Shown here in pieces: positions 7,133-14,934 of a stretch of 64,000 bases of DNA. The number at the start of each line of letters is the position of its first letter. Positions within the stretch are counted from its first letter, which is position 1. The stretch is from JANXLS01 sp035308565 (GTDB taxonomy: Bacteria; Planctomycetota; SZUA-567; H5-PLA8): positions 15,191-79,190 of the forward strand of contig DATGGK010000056.1 in the NCBI GenBank assembly GCA_035308565.1, given 5' to 3'. The position numbers and the translations under genes were made by a program. The notes beneath the pieces were generated by a model. It was given only the letters and a program-made list of their open reading frames with translations, was not told the DNA's origin and did no database searches.

Positions 7133-9103
7133 TCATTCCCTCAAATGCACCGCCAGCAGCGACAAATCCGCCGGCGTCACCCCGTCCAGCCGCAGCGCCT
7201 GCCCGAACGTCCGCGGCCGATGCTTGTTCAATTTCTCAATCGCCTCGCGCCCCAGCCCGCCCACCGCTTTGTAATCCACCGCCTCCGGAATCAGCCGGTT
7301 CTCCAAATGCCGCATCCGCTCGACCTGATCCGTCTGCCGCTTCAAATACCCTTCGTATTTCGCCTCAATCTGCACCGCCTCCGCCACGGCATTCAGTGCG
7401 TGCGGTGCCGCGCCAATCTGCACCGCGCCGCTCTCGTCAATGTAATTCCCCAGCGTCTCCAGCGAATGCTCCGGCATGCGCAGCATGTTCCAATACGATT
7501 TCACCGATCCAGCCGGCCGATGTTCGCGCAAATAATTCTCCGCCTCCGCAATCGCCGCGCGTTTCGCATCCACCGCGCCAAGCGCCGCGGCATCCAACAG
7601 CCCCAGCCGCCGCGCATGTTCCGCCAGCCGCCGGTCCGCATTGTCCTGCCGCAGCAACAAGCGATATTCGCTCCGCGACGTAAAGAGACGATACGGCTCG
7701 ACAATCTCCTTTGTCACCAGATCGTCGATCATGATCCCGATGTACGCCTCGTCGCGCCCCAGCACGAACGAATCCGCGCCCTTCGTCTTCACCGCCAAAG
7801 CCGCGTTGATCCCCGCGATGATCCCCTGCCCCGCCGCCTCTTCATAGCCGCTCGTCCCGTTAATCTGCCCGGCCAGATACAAATTCTCGACGCGCCGAGT
7901 CGCCAGCGTTTGCACGATCTGATGCGGCGGGACCATGTCGTATTCAATCGCGTAACCAAAGCGCAGCACTTCCGCGTCTTCGCAGCCCGGCACGCTCCGC
8001 ACCAATTCAAACTGCACTTCCGGCGGCAAACTCGTCGAAAGTCCGTTGACGTAAAACTCTTCCGTGTCCGAGCCTTCCGGTTCAAGGAAAATCTGGTGGC
8101 TGGCCTTGTCGGCGAATTTTACAATCTTGTCCTCCACCGACGGACAATAGCGCGGCCCTAAACTCTTGATCTGCCCCGTATACAACGGCGCGCGATGCAG
8201 ATTTGCGCGGATCAGTTCATGCGTGCGCGCCGTCGTGTGCGTGAGGTAGCAGCATAGACTCGGCCGCTCGATTTTCTTCGTGCGATAACTGAACGCCGGC
8301 GGCGGATCGTCGCCCCACTGCTCTTCCAGGTTGCGCAGATTCAGCGTCCGCCCGTTCAAGCGCGGCGGCGTCCCCGTCTTCAAGCGCCGCAGTTCAAAAC
8401 CGAGCGCCTCCAGCGACCCCGACAAACTCATCGCCGCGACTTCGCCCGCCCGCCCGCCCCGGCTCTGCTTGGTCCCCTGATGAATCAGCCCGCGCAGAAA
8501 AGTCCCCGTCGTCAAAATCACCGCGTCCGCAGTGTACGTCAGCCCGCTCCCCCCGCGAATCCCCGCCACGCGTAGCGACTGTACCGCCGGCGTCCCGCCG
8601 GCCCGATCCAAATCCTCAACACTCGCCCCATCCCTCAGCCTCTTCAACCGCTCCCGATAAGCCTCCACATTCGCCGTCCCGCCGCCCATCTCCTCGACAA
8701 TCAATTCCTCCACCATCTCCTGCCGCAGCGTCAAATTCGGCGTGCGCTCAATAAGCTGCTTCATCAAAATCGCATACAGCCGCTTGTCGCACTGCGCCCG
8801 CGGCGACTGCACCGCCGGCCCGCGCGAGCGGTTCAGCATCCGAAACTGAATCCCCGACCGGTCCGTGATCAACCCCTGCGCCCCGCCCAGCGCATCCACT
8901 TCCCGCACCGCAATCCCCTTCGCCGTCCCGCCCACAGCCGGATTGCAAGACATCTGCGCAACCGCCTCCAGCGCAATCGTCGTCAACAGCGTGCGACAGC
9001 CCATGCGCGCCGCGGCTAGAGCCGCTTCGCAGCCGGCGTGCCCGGCACCGACGACGATGACGTCGTAGTGGCATTCGGAGGGAAGAGAAAAAGTAGAATC
9101 CAT
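7133..9103 (-). CDS. mnmG: tRNA uridine 5-carboxymethylaminomethyl modification enzyme MnmG (GidA)
   Basis: A FAD-dependent enzyme that, with MnmE, modifies the wobble uridine of certain tRNAs. The chosen start gives MDSTFSLPSECHYDVIVVGAG followed by HAGCEAA, the FAD-binding motif. An ATG 51 nt upstream is possible but adds residues the family lacks. MSCNPAVGGTAKG, RGPAVQSPRAQCDK and the C-terminal YEGYLKRQ and NKHRPRTFGQA segments are conserved. At 656 residues it is longer than the usual 620-630. The excess is a stretch of about 38 residues at 138-176, between VEELIVEE and RVAGIRG, which contains a copy of a dispersed intergenic repeat translated as AGGTPAVQS. MnmE is not in the window. Confidence 0.96.
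   Translation of the reverse strand: MDSTFSLPSECHYDVIVVGAGHAGCEAALAAARMGCRTLLTTIALEAVAQMSCNPAVGGTAKGIAVREVDALGGAQGLITDRSGIQFRMLNRSRGPAVQSPRAQCDKRLYAILMKQLIERTPNLTLRQEMVEELIVEEMGGGTANVEAYRERLKRLRDGASVEDLDRAGGTPAVQSLRVAGIRGGSGLTYTADAVILTTGTFLRGLIHQGTKQSRGGRAGEVAAMSLSGSLEALGFELRRLKTGTPPRLNGRTLNLRNLEEQWGDDPPPAFSYRTKKIERPSLCCYLTHTTARTHELIRANLHRAPLYTGQIKSLGPRYCPSVEDKIVKFADKASHQIFLEPEGSDTEEFYVNGLSTSLPPEVQFELVRSVPGCEDAEVLRFGYAIEYDMVPPHQIVQTLATRRVENLYLAGQINGTSGYEEAAGQGIIAGINAALAVKTKGADSFVLGRDEAYIGIMIDDLVTKEIVEPYRLFTSRSEYRLLLRQDNADRRLAEHARRLGLLDAAALGAVDAKRAAIAEAENYLREHRPAGSVKSYWNMLRMPEHSLETLGNYIDESGAVQIGAAPHALNAVAEAVQIEAKYEGYLKRQTDQVERMRHLENRLIPEAVDYKAVGGLGREAIEKLNKHRPRTFGQALRLDGVTPADLSLLAVHLRE
8581..8605. 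repeat. Dispersed 25-nt palindromic repeat inside mnmG
   Basis: The sequence GTACCGCCGGCGTCCCGCCG plus GCCCG is identical over 25 nt to an intergenic copy at 30160-30184. Here it lies in frame within the mnmG insertion. Confidence 0.85.
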
Positions 9104-9146
9104 AAAAGCCGACCGTATGCCCGGCTCGAAAACACGAGGGGCACAA

Positions 9147-9647
9147 TTATTCATTCGGAAGACCGAGTTTGCAGAGCAGTTTTAGCGCCGCTTCCAACTT
9201 TCCAGCCCCGCACTTGGGGCCCTTCTTTAATCGGACGCGTTTCATTGCTTCAGCATGTTCGGACCCCTGCTCTCGAAACGCGTCGTATGTGGCGGCCAGT
9301 TCCAATACGACGGGATTGGAATCTGCCATGGTGTTGATTGAGGACTGAAATCTTTTAATTTCAGGAAGCACTGCCTTTTCCGAAGCGGTCAAGACGTAAT
9401 AGGGCGAACCTTCAGAATTCGTTTTGAGTTCCTCCTTGACCAATCCGAATTGCTCGACAATTCCAATCTCAGCCTGTAGTCCTTCGCTGTACGGGCCGTA
9501 AAAGTGGATTGAGTAGTCGTAATCGGTCGGCATGCCCAATCTTTGCAAGAGTTTGATTGTCTTTTGCAGGCGTGTACGGCCTACAACCGTCCGATTTGGA
9601 TGCGCTGCAATGACTGCGGAAAGCCAGAAAAAGCGAAGGGGATTCAT
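9147..9647 (-). CDS. YwgA-like protein paired with an HD phosphohydrolase
   Basis: A 166-residue protein starting at an ATG that overlaps the upstream HD gene's stop (ATGA). The N-terminal part (AAHPNRTVVGRTRLQKTIKLL, then HFYGPYSEGLQAEI) matches the B. subtilis YwgA pattern, a winged-helix-like fold. In many genomes this protein is encoded next to a YwfO-type HD phosphohydrolase, as here. No catalytic residues are evident and there are no membrane segments. It is probably a regulator or partner of the HD enzyme. The pair is minus strand, just upstream of mnmG, with a 43-nt gap. Confidence 0.75.
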   Translation of the reverse strand: MNPLRFFWLSAVIAAHPNRTVVGRTRLQKTIKLLQRLGMPTDYDYSIHFYGPYSEGLQAEIGIVEQFGLVKEELKTNSEGSPYYVLTASEKAVLPEIKRFQSSINTMADSNPVVLELAATYDAFREQGSEHAEAMKRVRLKKGPKCGAGKLEAALKLLCKLGLPNE

Positions 9648-11002
9648 TTTCGTGTCCTCTGTATTGTTTCCTTTGCGATCTTTTCGATCTCGCCGCGCAA
9701 TCCTTCCGGGAAGTAGTGCCGGTGCAATACTCGTCGTTTTTTGAGCGCGTCAACTGAGTCAGTCAATTGGCTCAACTCGCGCGGTTCCCCTGCCGAATTC
9801 TGAACGTAGATCATCTTTGCGGGCTTTTCGGCGTCTGGGTCATAGGGTTTGTATGGCGTGTCTGCTGCGCTATCAAGACAAAACACCACTTCCGGATCGT
9901 GCCCTTTTGACGCAACCATTTCTCTGCATCGTGCGACAAAACTGTTGTAATCCTCCAATTCATGATGCACTTCGGTGACATCCAGCCCTTTGTACAGTCG
10001 GCGATTGAGCAGCGCAACTCCCAAAGATTTAGCTAATTCATCGGCGCAGTCAACTGTTCTCTTCAGAAATTCCACAATTGTCGCGTCGTCCAATTGAAGG
10101 TACGTCTGCAAATCGATCTTCCCCGAAAAGGCCCGCACCAGCGCGGCGGGTGCGCCGGGAACAACCGTTTTTCGCTCATCGTCACCGTCGCACTTCGCAA
10201 GCAATTCCTTAAAGCGCTTGAAAAGCAGACGCAACATCACCTCGGCCGATCGAGTTGCCTTGTGGAAATAGACCGTTTGGTACATGTGGTGCCGGGCAAA
10301 AACGTACGTCTCCGCGGCAAAGAGCGCCTTGGAATCGAGAATCAACCGGCCTTTCTCCGGATCGGGCAAGAGATGCTCGACGATCCACGCCAAATCGAAT
10401 TCACCGTAATTCGTTCCCGTGGCGTGACTGTCACGCAACAAATAATCGAAACGGTCAGCGTCGAGCTGGCTTGAAATGATGCCCGACAAATAGCTGGGAA
10501 TTCCCTCCATTGATTTGCGATCTTCCGCGTTCTCATCGAAAAAATGTGCGAACTTCGAAGGCAAATTCTCGTCTTTCTTCTCACGCAGAACGGCATTCAC
10601 CTCAGTCGAAGAATCCGCGATGATCTCGCGCGTCCGGTTTTCATGCGGGTCTCCAGTGATTTTTTCAAATGCGTGTGAAAATGGACCATGCCCCAGATCG
10701 TGGAGGAGCGCTGCGACCAGCACGAATTTCTTGTGCTCGGGCTTGAGTTTCCTGCCCATGACGTCGCCAAGCCGAATCAAAAAACGTCGCGCAGTCTGCA
10801 TGACTCCAATTGAATGCGAAAAACGGCTGTGATTTGCCCCGGGAAACACAAATTCCGTGAAACCAAGCTGTTTGATCCGCCGAAGACGCTGAAATTCTCT
10901 CGTGTCGATCAGTTTTAATAGCAGCTGGTCGCACTCATTGTTCCCAAATGGAATGATATTGTGTATGGGGTCGCGCAAGATGACCGGCCAGTTTTTGGGC
11001 AT
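9644..11002 (-). CDS. HD-superfamily phosphohydrolase (YwfO/SAMHD1-like)
   Basis: A 452-residue protein opening with ILRDPIHNIIPF, the usual start of dNTPase-related HD proteins. The metal-binding set is visible: the first histidine in HSRFSHSIGVM, the paired HD in VAALLHDLGHGPFSH, and a later aspartate in SSQLDADRFDYLLRDS. The last matches the SQ-D-DR-DYL-RD signature of the YwfO/SAMHD1 group. It probably hydrolyses nucleoside triphosphates, but the substrate is not given by sequence. A good ribosome site (GAGGGTGAT) precedes the ATG. It is translationally coupled to the YwgA-like gene. HD dNTPases can act in phage defence, and this pair could be one such module. Confidence 0.9.
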   Translation of the reverse strand: MPKNWPVILRDPIHNIIPFGNNECDQLLLKLIDTREFQRLRRIKQLGFTEFVFPGANHSRFSHSIGVMQTARRFLIRLGDVMGRKLKPEHKKFVLVAALLHDLGHGPFSHAFEKITGDPHENRTREIIADSSTEVNAVLREKKDENLPSKFAHFFDENAEDRKSMEGIPSYLSGIISSQLDADRFDYLLRDSHATGTNYGEFDLAWIVEHLLPDPEKGRLILDSKALFAAETYVFARHHMYQTVYFHKATRSAEVMLRLLFKRFKELLAKCDGDDERKTVVPGAPAALVRAFSGKIDLQTYLQLDDATIVEFLKRTVDCADELAKSLGVALLNRRLYKGLDVTEVHHELEDYNSFVARCREMVASKGHDPEVVFCLDSAADTPYKPYDPDAEKPAKMIYVQNSAGEPRELSQLTDSVDALKKRRVLHRHYFPEGLRGEIEKIAKETIQRTRK

Positions 11003-11070
11003 TGCTGATCACCCTCGATCATCTCTCTATGGGTCAATCATCGGTATTCTCAATCCACTCTCGTCAATAG

Positions 11071-13182
11071 TCAAAGCCCGTTCAACATCGCCGCCCGCCC
11101 CGAACTCTTAATCCCAAACGTCACCCCGCTCCGATACACCCGCCCATCCAACACAATTGTCACCCACCCGCTGCGCGCGGTGCCATCCTGATACGGCGAC
11201 ATGAACGCGCTCGACAAATCGCCATACTTCCCGCTCATCGTCACATCGATCGTCGCCGTGCGCGGACTTCCCGCCGCCAGCCGCGATTTCACCGACACCG
11301 CCGCGCCGTCCACTTTCGCCACGCCGCGCGCGTCCAAGCCTACCGCGCGCGCCACACCTGCGACGCTGACGCCGAGACGTTTTCCCGCCGGCTGAAAATC
11401 CAAATTCACTGCTATGGTCGCGCGCAAACGGATCGAATACGTATCCGCGCAATTGCAGCGCGCGGGCGTCTTGCCTTGCTTGATCTGCGCGGCGATGCCG
11501 CCAAGCTGCACGCTCTCCGCCAAAAGACCGTTGGCCCCATCCAGCGGCGTCGCTGCCGCGGACGACGGATCGCTCCCCCACGCCAACTCCAGCGCATTGT
11601 CGAAACCGTCGCCGTCGTCGTCGTTGCCGCCGTTCGGACCCGACTGCGCCGCATTCACCGGCAGCACCAGCACCGTCAGCGGCTGGCTCTCCGCGCGCCC
11701 GCCTTTCACCTGCACCGTCAGCGTCCCCGAATACGTGCCGGGATTCGTGAAGGTGTGCGAGCACACGTTTTGGTTTATTGTGAAGATCCCGTCGCCGAAA
11801 TCCCAATTCCACATCAGCCCGCGCGCTTCCGACGCCGCCGAAAACTGCACGGGAAATCCCGCGTAGGCCGGATTGGGCGTCACCCACGGCCCGCTGGTCG
11901 TGAGCAATCCCGTCACCGCCACGACTTGAAAACTCAATTGCGGCGGAATCGAATAATTGGCCTGATCGTCGGGTAGAAATTGCGCCGTCAGCGTGTGCGT
12001 GCCGTCGCTCAACACCGTACCCATCGGCGGATCGTACGCGAATTGTCCCGGCACATCCGACTCCGCGTTAAAGATTGTCGCGTCGAGCGCCTTGCCCGCG
12101 CGCACGCTTTGAGGCGGGTACCACGTCAGCGTCGGCGTGCCTTTCGCCACGTTCAACGTCACGGTCACCGGAAGCGAGTCCGGCCCAGGATCGTACGGCG
12201 TGAACACCACCGACAACGAATGCGGCCCGGCGCCCAACACCGTGCCAAACGTCGGCGCGTACGTGAAATACCCGGGCACGCCCGCCGTCGCATTGAGCTG
12301 TACTGCGCTCAGCGGCGTCGGATATGTGATGCTCGCGGGATCGCTCCAGTGCAGATTGTATTTTCCGCCGTCGCCGATATCGAATTCCACCGGCGCGACC
12401 ATCGCCTCGGTCCAATTGCCCGCGTTCGTGCCGACATCGTGAAACGATTCTTCCGTCAGCACGAACTGACACGCGTAATGCGCCTGCGGCATCGCCAATG
12501 TCCCCGGCAGCGCGCGCGTCGGTTCCCATTCGCCGTAAATCCCGACCGCCGTTGACGGGCTGCTCACGTCATACGCGGGATTGCCCGTCGTGTCCGGCCG
12601 CACGGTGTTGAAAATCGGTCCGTCGTTGCTTGTCGGCGAACGCTGCGACGTACGCCAAAGCACGTGATAACTGTTGTTACCGTCGAAATGAATCGACGCG
12701 TTGCCGTTTTCGTCCGTTAAAAAAAACGCGATGTTCAAATAGCCCTGATACGCATAATTCGGATTGTCCTTGTTGGCGTTGTAATCCGCGTCGTTGGAAT
12801 TCGCCGGATTCGGATACTGCCGCCACCAGCGCCCGATAAATCCCAGCCGCTCGTTGGTCGCGTCGTCGGCGTCGCCGCCTGTGTACAACTTCGAAGGCCG
12901 CCCGCCGAGTTTAATCTGATACGCAAAATTCGGCTTCAATCCCGTCGCCTGAATCGAACCGTACAAGTACGCCGCGCCCGCCGTGTCCATCGACACGTTC
13001 ACCTGCGCGTTCGAATACGAATAGTTTTGAATGTACGCCGCACTGAAGACCTGCTCCAGGTAATCCTTAAAGCGGAAATTCCCCGGCGCCGCTGGCTGCA
13101 GCGCAAAATCCTGCGCGCACGCGCACGCCGCGATCAACGCCAGCGCCGCGCAGCTTAAAGAGCGTTTCAGCGAATCAGTCAT
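11071..13182 (-). CDS. Secreted multidomain protein with Ig/MBG-like repeats and a PKD domain
   Basis: This protein of about 703 residues starts with a signal peptide (MTDSLKRSLSCAALALIAAC, ACAQ). An upstream ATG would prepend NNRGRDACATE, which is translated dispersed repeat, so I prefer the later start. After a unique N-terminal domain (residues about 25-270) come two MBG/Ig-like repeats (TYPTPLSAVQLNATAG..., TLTWYPPQSVRAGKALDATI...), each ending in a 'G.GTHTL..F.P' strand. Next is a PKD domain (WNWDFGDG ... SHTFTNPGTYSGTLTV). A calcium-binding thrombospondin-3-like stretch follows (NGGNDDDGDGFDNALELAWG). The C-terminal beta-rich domain is unassigned. It is probably a cell-surface or extracellular protein; no enzyme motif was found. 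Confidence 0.8.
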   Translation of the reverse strand: MTDSLKRSLSCAALALIAACACAQDFALQPAAPGNFRFKDYLEQVFSAAYIQNYSYSNAQVNVSMDTAGAAYLYGSIQATGLKPNFAYQIKLGGRPSKLYTGGDADDATNERLGFIGRWWRQYPNPANSNDADYNANKDNPNYAYQGYLNIAFFLTDENGNASIHFDGNNSYHVLWRTSQRSPTSNDGPIFNTVRPDTTGNPAYDVSSPSTAVGIYGEWEPTRALPGTLAMPQAHYACQFVLTEESFHDVGTNAGNWTEAMVAPVEFDIGDGGKYNLHWSDPASITYPTPLSAVQLNATAGVPGYFTYAPTFGTVLGAGPHSLSVVFTPYDPGPDSLPVTVTLNVAKGTPTLTWYPPQSVRAGKALDATIFNAESDVPGQFAYDPPMGTVLSDGTHTLTAQFLPDDQANYSIPPQLSFQVVAVTGLLTTSGPWVTPNPAYAGFPVQFSAASEARGLMWNWDFGDGIFTINQNVCSHTFTNPGTYSGTLTVQVKGGRAESQPLTVLVLPVNAAQSGPNGGNDDDGDGFDNALELAWGSDPSSAAATPLDGANGLLAESVQLGGIAAQIKQGKTPARCNCADTYSIRLRATIAVNLDFQPAGKRLGVSVAGVARAVGLDARGVAKVDGAAVSVKSRLAAGSPRTATIDVTMSGKYGDLSSAFMSPYQDGTARSGWVTIVLDGRVYRSGVTFGIKSSGRAAMLNGL

Positions 13183-13327
13183 AGTCTCCGTGGCGCAGGC
13201 ATCCCGCCCGCGATTATTTTCCGATTTGTGAGTGATTTTGAGCGCCACTTTGGGTTGCTTAATACGCCCTAATAGGGCCTATAAGGCCGCATCCCAACTG
13301 ACACCCACCCGCCACGCGATCGCTCCC
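13183..13327. repeat. Intergenic block of two dispersed repeat types
   Basis: At 13190-13213 there is GTGGCGCAGGCATCCCGCCC, a relative of the GGCGT(C/A)(T/C)CGCC family seen near 30.2 kb. At 13267-13288 there is CCCTAATAGGGCCTATAAGG, a member of the 'CCTATAGGGCC' family also at 19.26, 19.55 and 24.0 kb. No gene is visible here. Confidence 0.6.
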
Positions 13328-14395
13328 TCACTTTTCCGCAGCCAGTCGCGGCAAATCCCGCACAATCTCCAGCATGAACCAATCCGGCAGCCGCTTGTTC
13401 GAGGTTTCATCGTCGCCGATCAGCACCTGCGCCAATTCCAAATTAATCTCCGCCAAATCCTTGATCAGCCGCTTGGCGTTGTGGACCAGTTCGCCTTCCT
13501 GCGCGCGCTGAGCGGAGTCTTGCGGCAGGCGGCGCAGCAGTTGCGCGCGAACCATCTGCACGAGCATGTACAGGAAACTCGTGTCGCCTCCGGCTGCGGC
13601 ACCGCCGTCCTGCGGGCGCGGCCATGTTTTTTCGCCGCGCAGCAGTTCCTCGACGTTGAATTTCTCGCGCCGCATCTGCGCGAACGTCTTGAACTGCGCC
13701 GCGTGCGACGGACTCAACACGCCCTGCGCCAGCAGCCATGTCTTGGTCACGTCCAGCGCCTCGCCGTAGCTTTTCATGCAATCGCTGAGGATGTGCCAAC
13801 TGCGCGGCGTCGAGAACGGTTCCTGTGTTTTCGGAATCGGCGCGTGCAGTTGGTCGGGCTTCATGCGGATGTAATCCATCACGTCGGCGTGAATGTCATT
13901 CTGCGCGGCCCACTTGAGCCAGTCCTGCGCGTCGGCTTTGAGTTCCACGTGAACCATGCGGTTGATCAGCGCGCTGGACATCTGCCGCACGATGGCCTGA
14001 TCGTGCGCGCGATTGCCGGCGCCGATGACAATCGAATTCTTGTGTAACTTGTAATTGCCCAGCCGCCGGTCGTGAATCAGGCTGTAAAACGCTTTCTGCA
14101 CTTCGGTGGACGAGGCGTTCAATTCGTCGAGAAAAAGCAGATACGGTTCCTCGCGCGCAATCTGCTCCGGCGGACAAAAGCGGCTCTTGCCGCCGACGAT
14201 CTGCGGCACGCCGATGAGGTCTTCCGGCGCCAGTTGCGTCCCCAGCAGCGTGACGACATCGATTCCGACTTCGATCGCGAATTGTTCGACGAGACTCGAC
14301 TTCCCAATCCCCGGCGGCCCCCAAATGAAGACGGGGCGCACACTGGCGACATGGAGCAGGAAATCGATGAGTTCACCGGGGCGGATAGTTTTCAT
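13328..14395 (-). CDS. MoxR-type AAA+ ATPase
   Basis: A 355-residue ATPase with Walker A GPPGIGKSS near residue 28, Walker B YLLFLDELNAS near residue 85, and a sensor-like IVIGAGNRAHDQA. It most resembles MoxR-like ATPases, which usually work with von Willebrand A-domain proteins to mature or remodel target complexes. No VWA gene is visible here. Instead the start overlaps the stop of a small membrane-protein gene (ATGA). The region between residues about 245 and 260 is Gly/Ala-rich (DGGAAAGG), probably a flexible linker. The C-terminal helical part is unassigned. Cytoplasmic. Confidence 0.85.
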   Translation of the reverse strand: MKTIRPGELIDFLLHVASVRPVFIWGPPGIGKSSLVEQFAIEVGIDVVTLLGTQLAPEDLIGVPQIVGGKSRFCPPEQIAREEPYLLFLDELNASSTEVQKAFYSLIHDRRLGNYKLHKNSIVIGAGNRAHDQAIVRQMSSALINRMVHVELKADAQDWLKWAAQNDIHADVMDYIRMKPDQLHAPIPKTQEPFSTPRSWHILSDCMKSYGEALDVTKTWLLAQGVLSPSHAAQFKTFAQMRREKFNVEELLRGEKTWPRPQDGGAAAGGDTSFLYMLVQMVRAQLLRRLPQDSAQRAQEGELVHNAKRLIKDLAEINLELAQVLIGDDETSNKRLPDWFMLEIVRDLPRLAAEK

Positions 14396-14841
14396 GGGTT
14401 ACGCGCCGATCTCTTGGAGCCGCGACGGGAAATGTACTCCGAAAGAATTGCGGTAAGCAGAAGGATTGCAAGCGCAAAGACGATGTCGTTTGCGATAGCG
14501 ACGAAGTTCAGAACGAAATCGCGAGTCGGCGGATAGCTGAACACGCCTCGTTTGTCCTCAAGGTAAACACATTGTGGACAGCCAAGCGACTCAAGGCGAT
14601 CGATTGAAACTTGCAGATTCTTCAAAGCGTCTTGCCGATTTGGCGAATCTGGGAAAAACTCAGTTATTATATGCAATGAAAGTTGGGGATACCCATAGCC
14701 GGTATCGCAAATCCAGGTTCCTTTACCCACGTCCCTCGGGTCGACCACCCGCAGCCGCACATTCGCCCAAATCAGCCCGCCCGCGACAAACATCAACACA
14801 ATCGCGGTCGAAAGATGAATTTGAAATCTGGGCAGCACCAT
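14392..14841 (-). CDS. Two-pass membrane protein, paralogue of the 6.2-kb gene
   Basis: A 149-residue protein starting MVLPRFQIHLSTAIVLMFVA, nearly identical over this segment to the membrane protein at 6.2-6.6 kb. A second membrane helix near the C-terminus (IANDIVFALAILLLTAILSE) is followed by a basic tail (YISRRGSKRSARNP). The loop between them (about 80 residues) contains two pairs of nearby cysteines. It is coupled by a 4-nt overlap to the MoxR-type ATPase and divergent from the polytopic membrane protein to its right. The function is unknown. Confidence 0.7.
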   Translation of the reverse strand: MVLPRFQIHLSTAIVLMFVAGGLIWANVRLRVVDPRDVGKGTWICDTGYGYPQLSLHIITEFFPDSPNRQDALKNLQVSIDRLESLGCPQCVYLEDKRGVFSYPPTRDFVLNFVAIANDIVFALAILLLTAILSEYISRRGSKRSARNP

Positions 14842-14934
14842 TCAATAGCTCCAAACACATTTTGCGCGAAATGATTCGCTTTGCCCTAACAATTTTCCGA
14901 AAATACAATCGGCAATTTTTCGAGAGCCGATTCA

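Noticed and set aside
7085..8161. Long plus-strand frame opposite mnmG
   Set aside because: It is rich in Arg, Gln and His, typical of antisense readings of GC-rich genes. The minus-strand MnmG is unambiguous.
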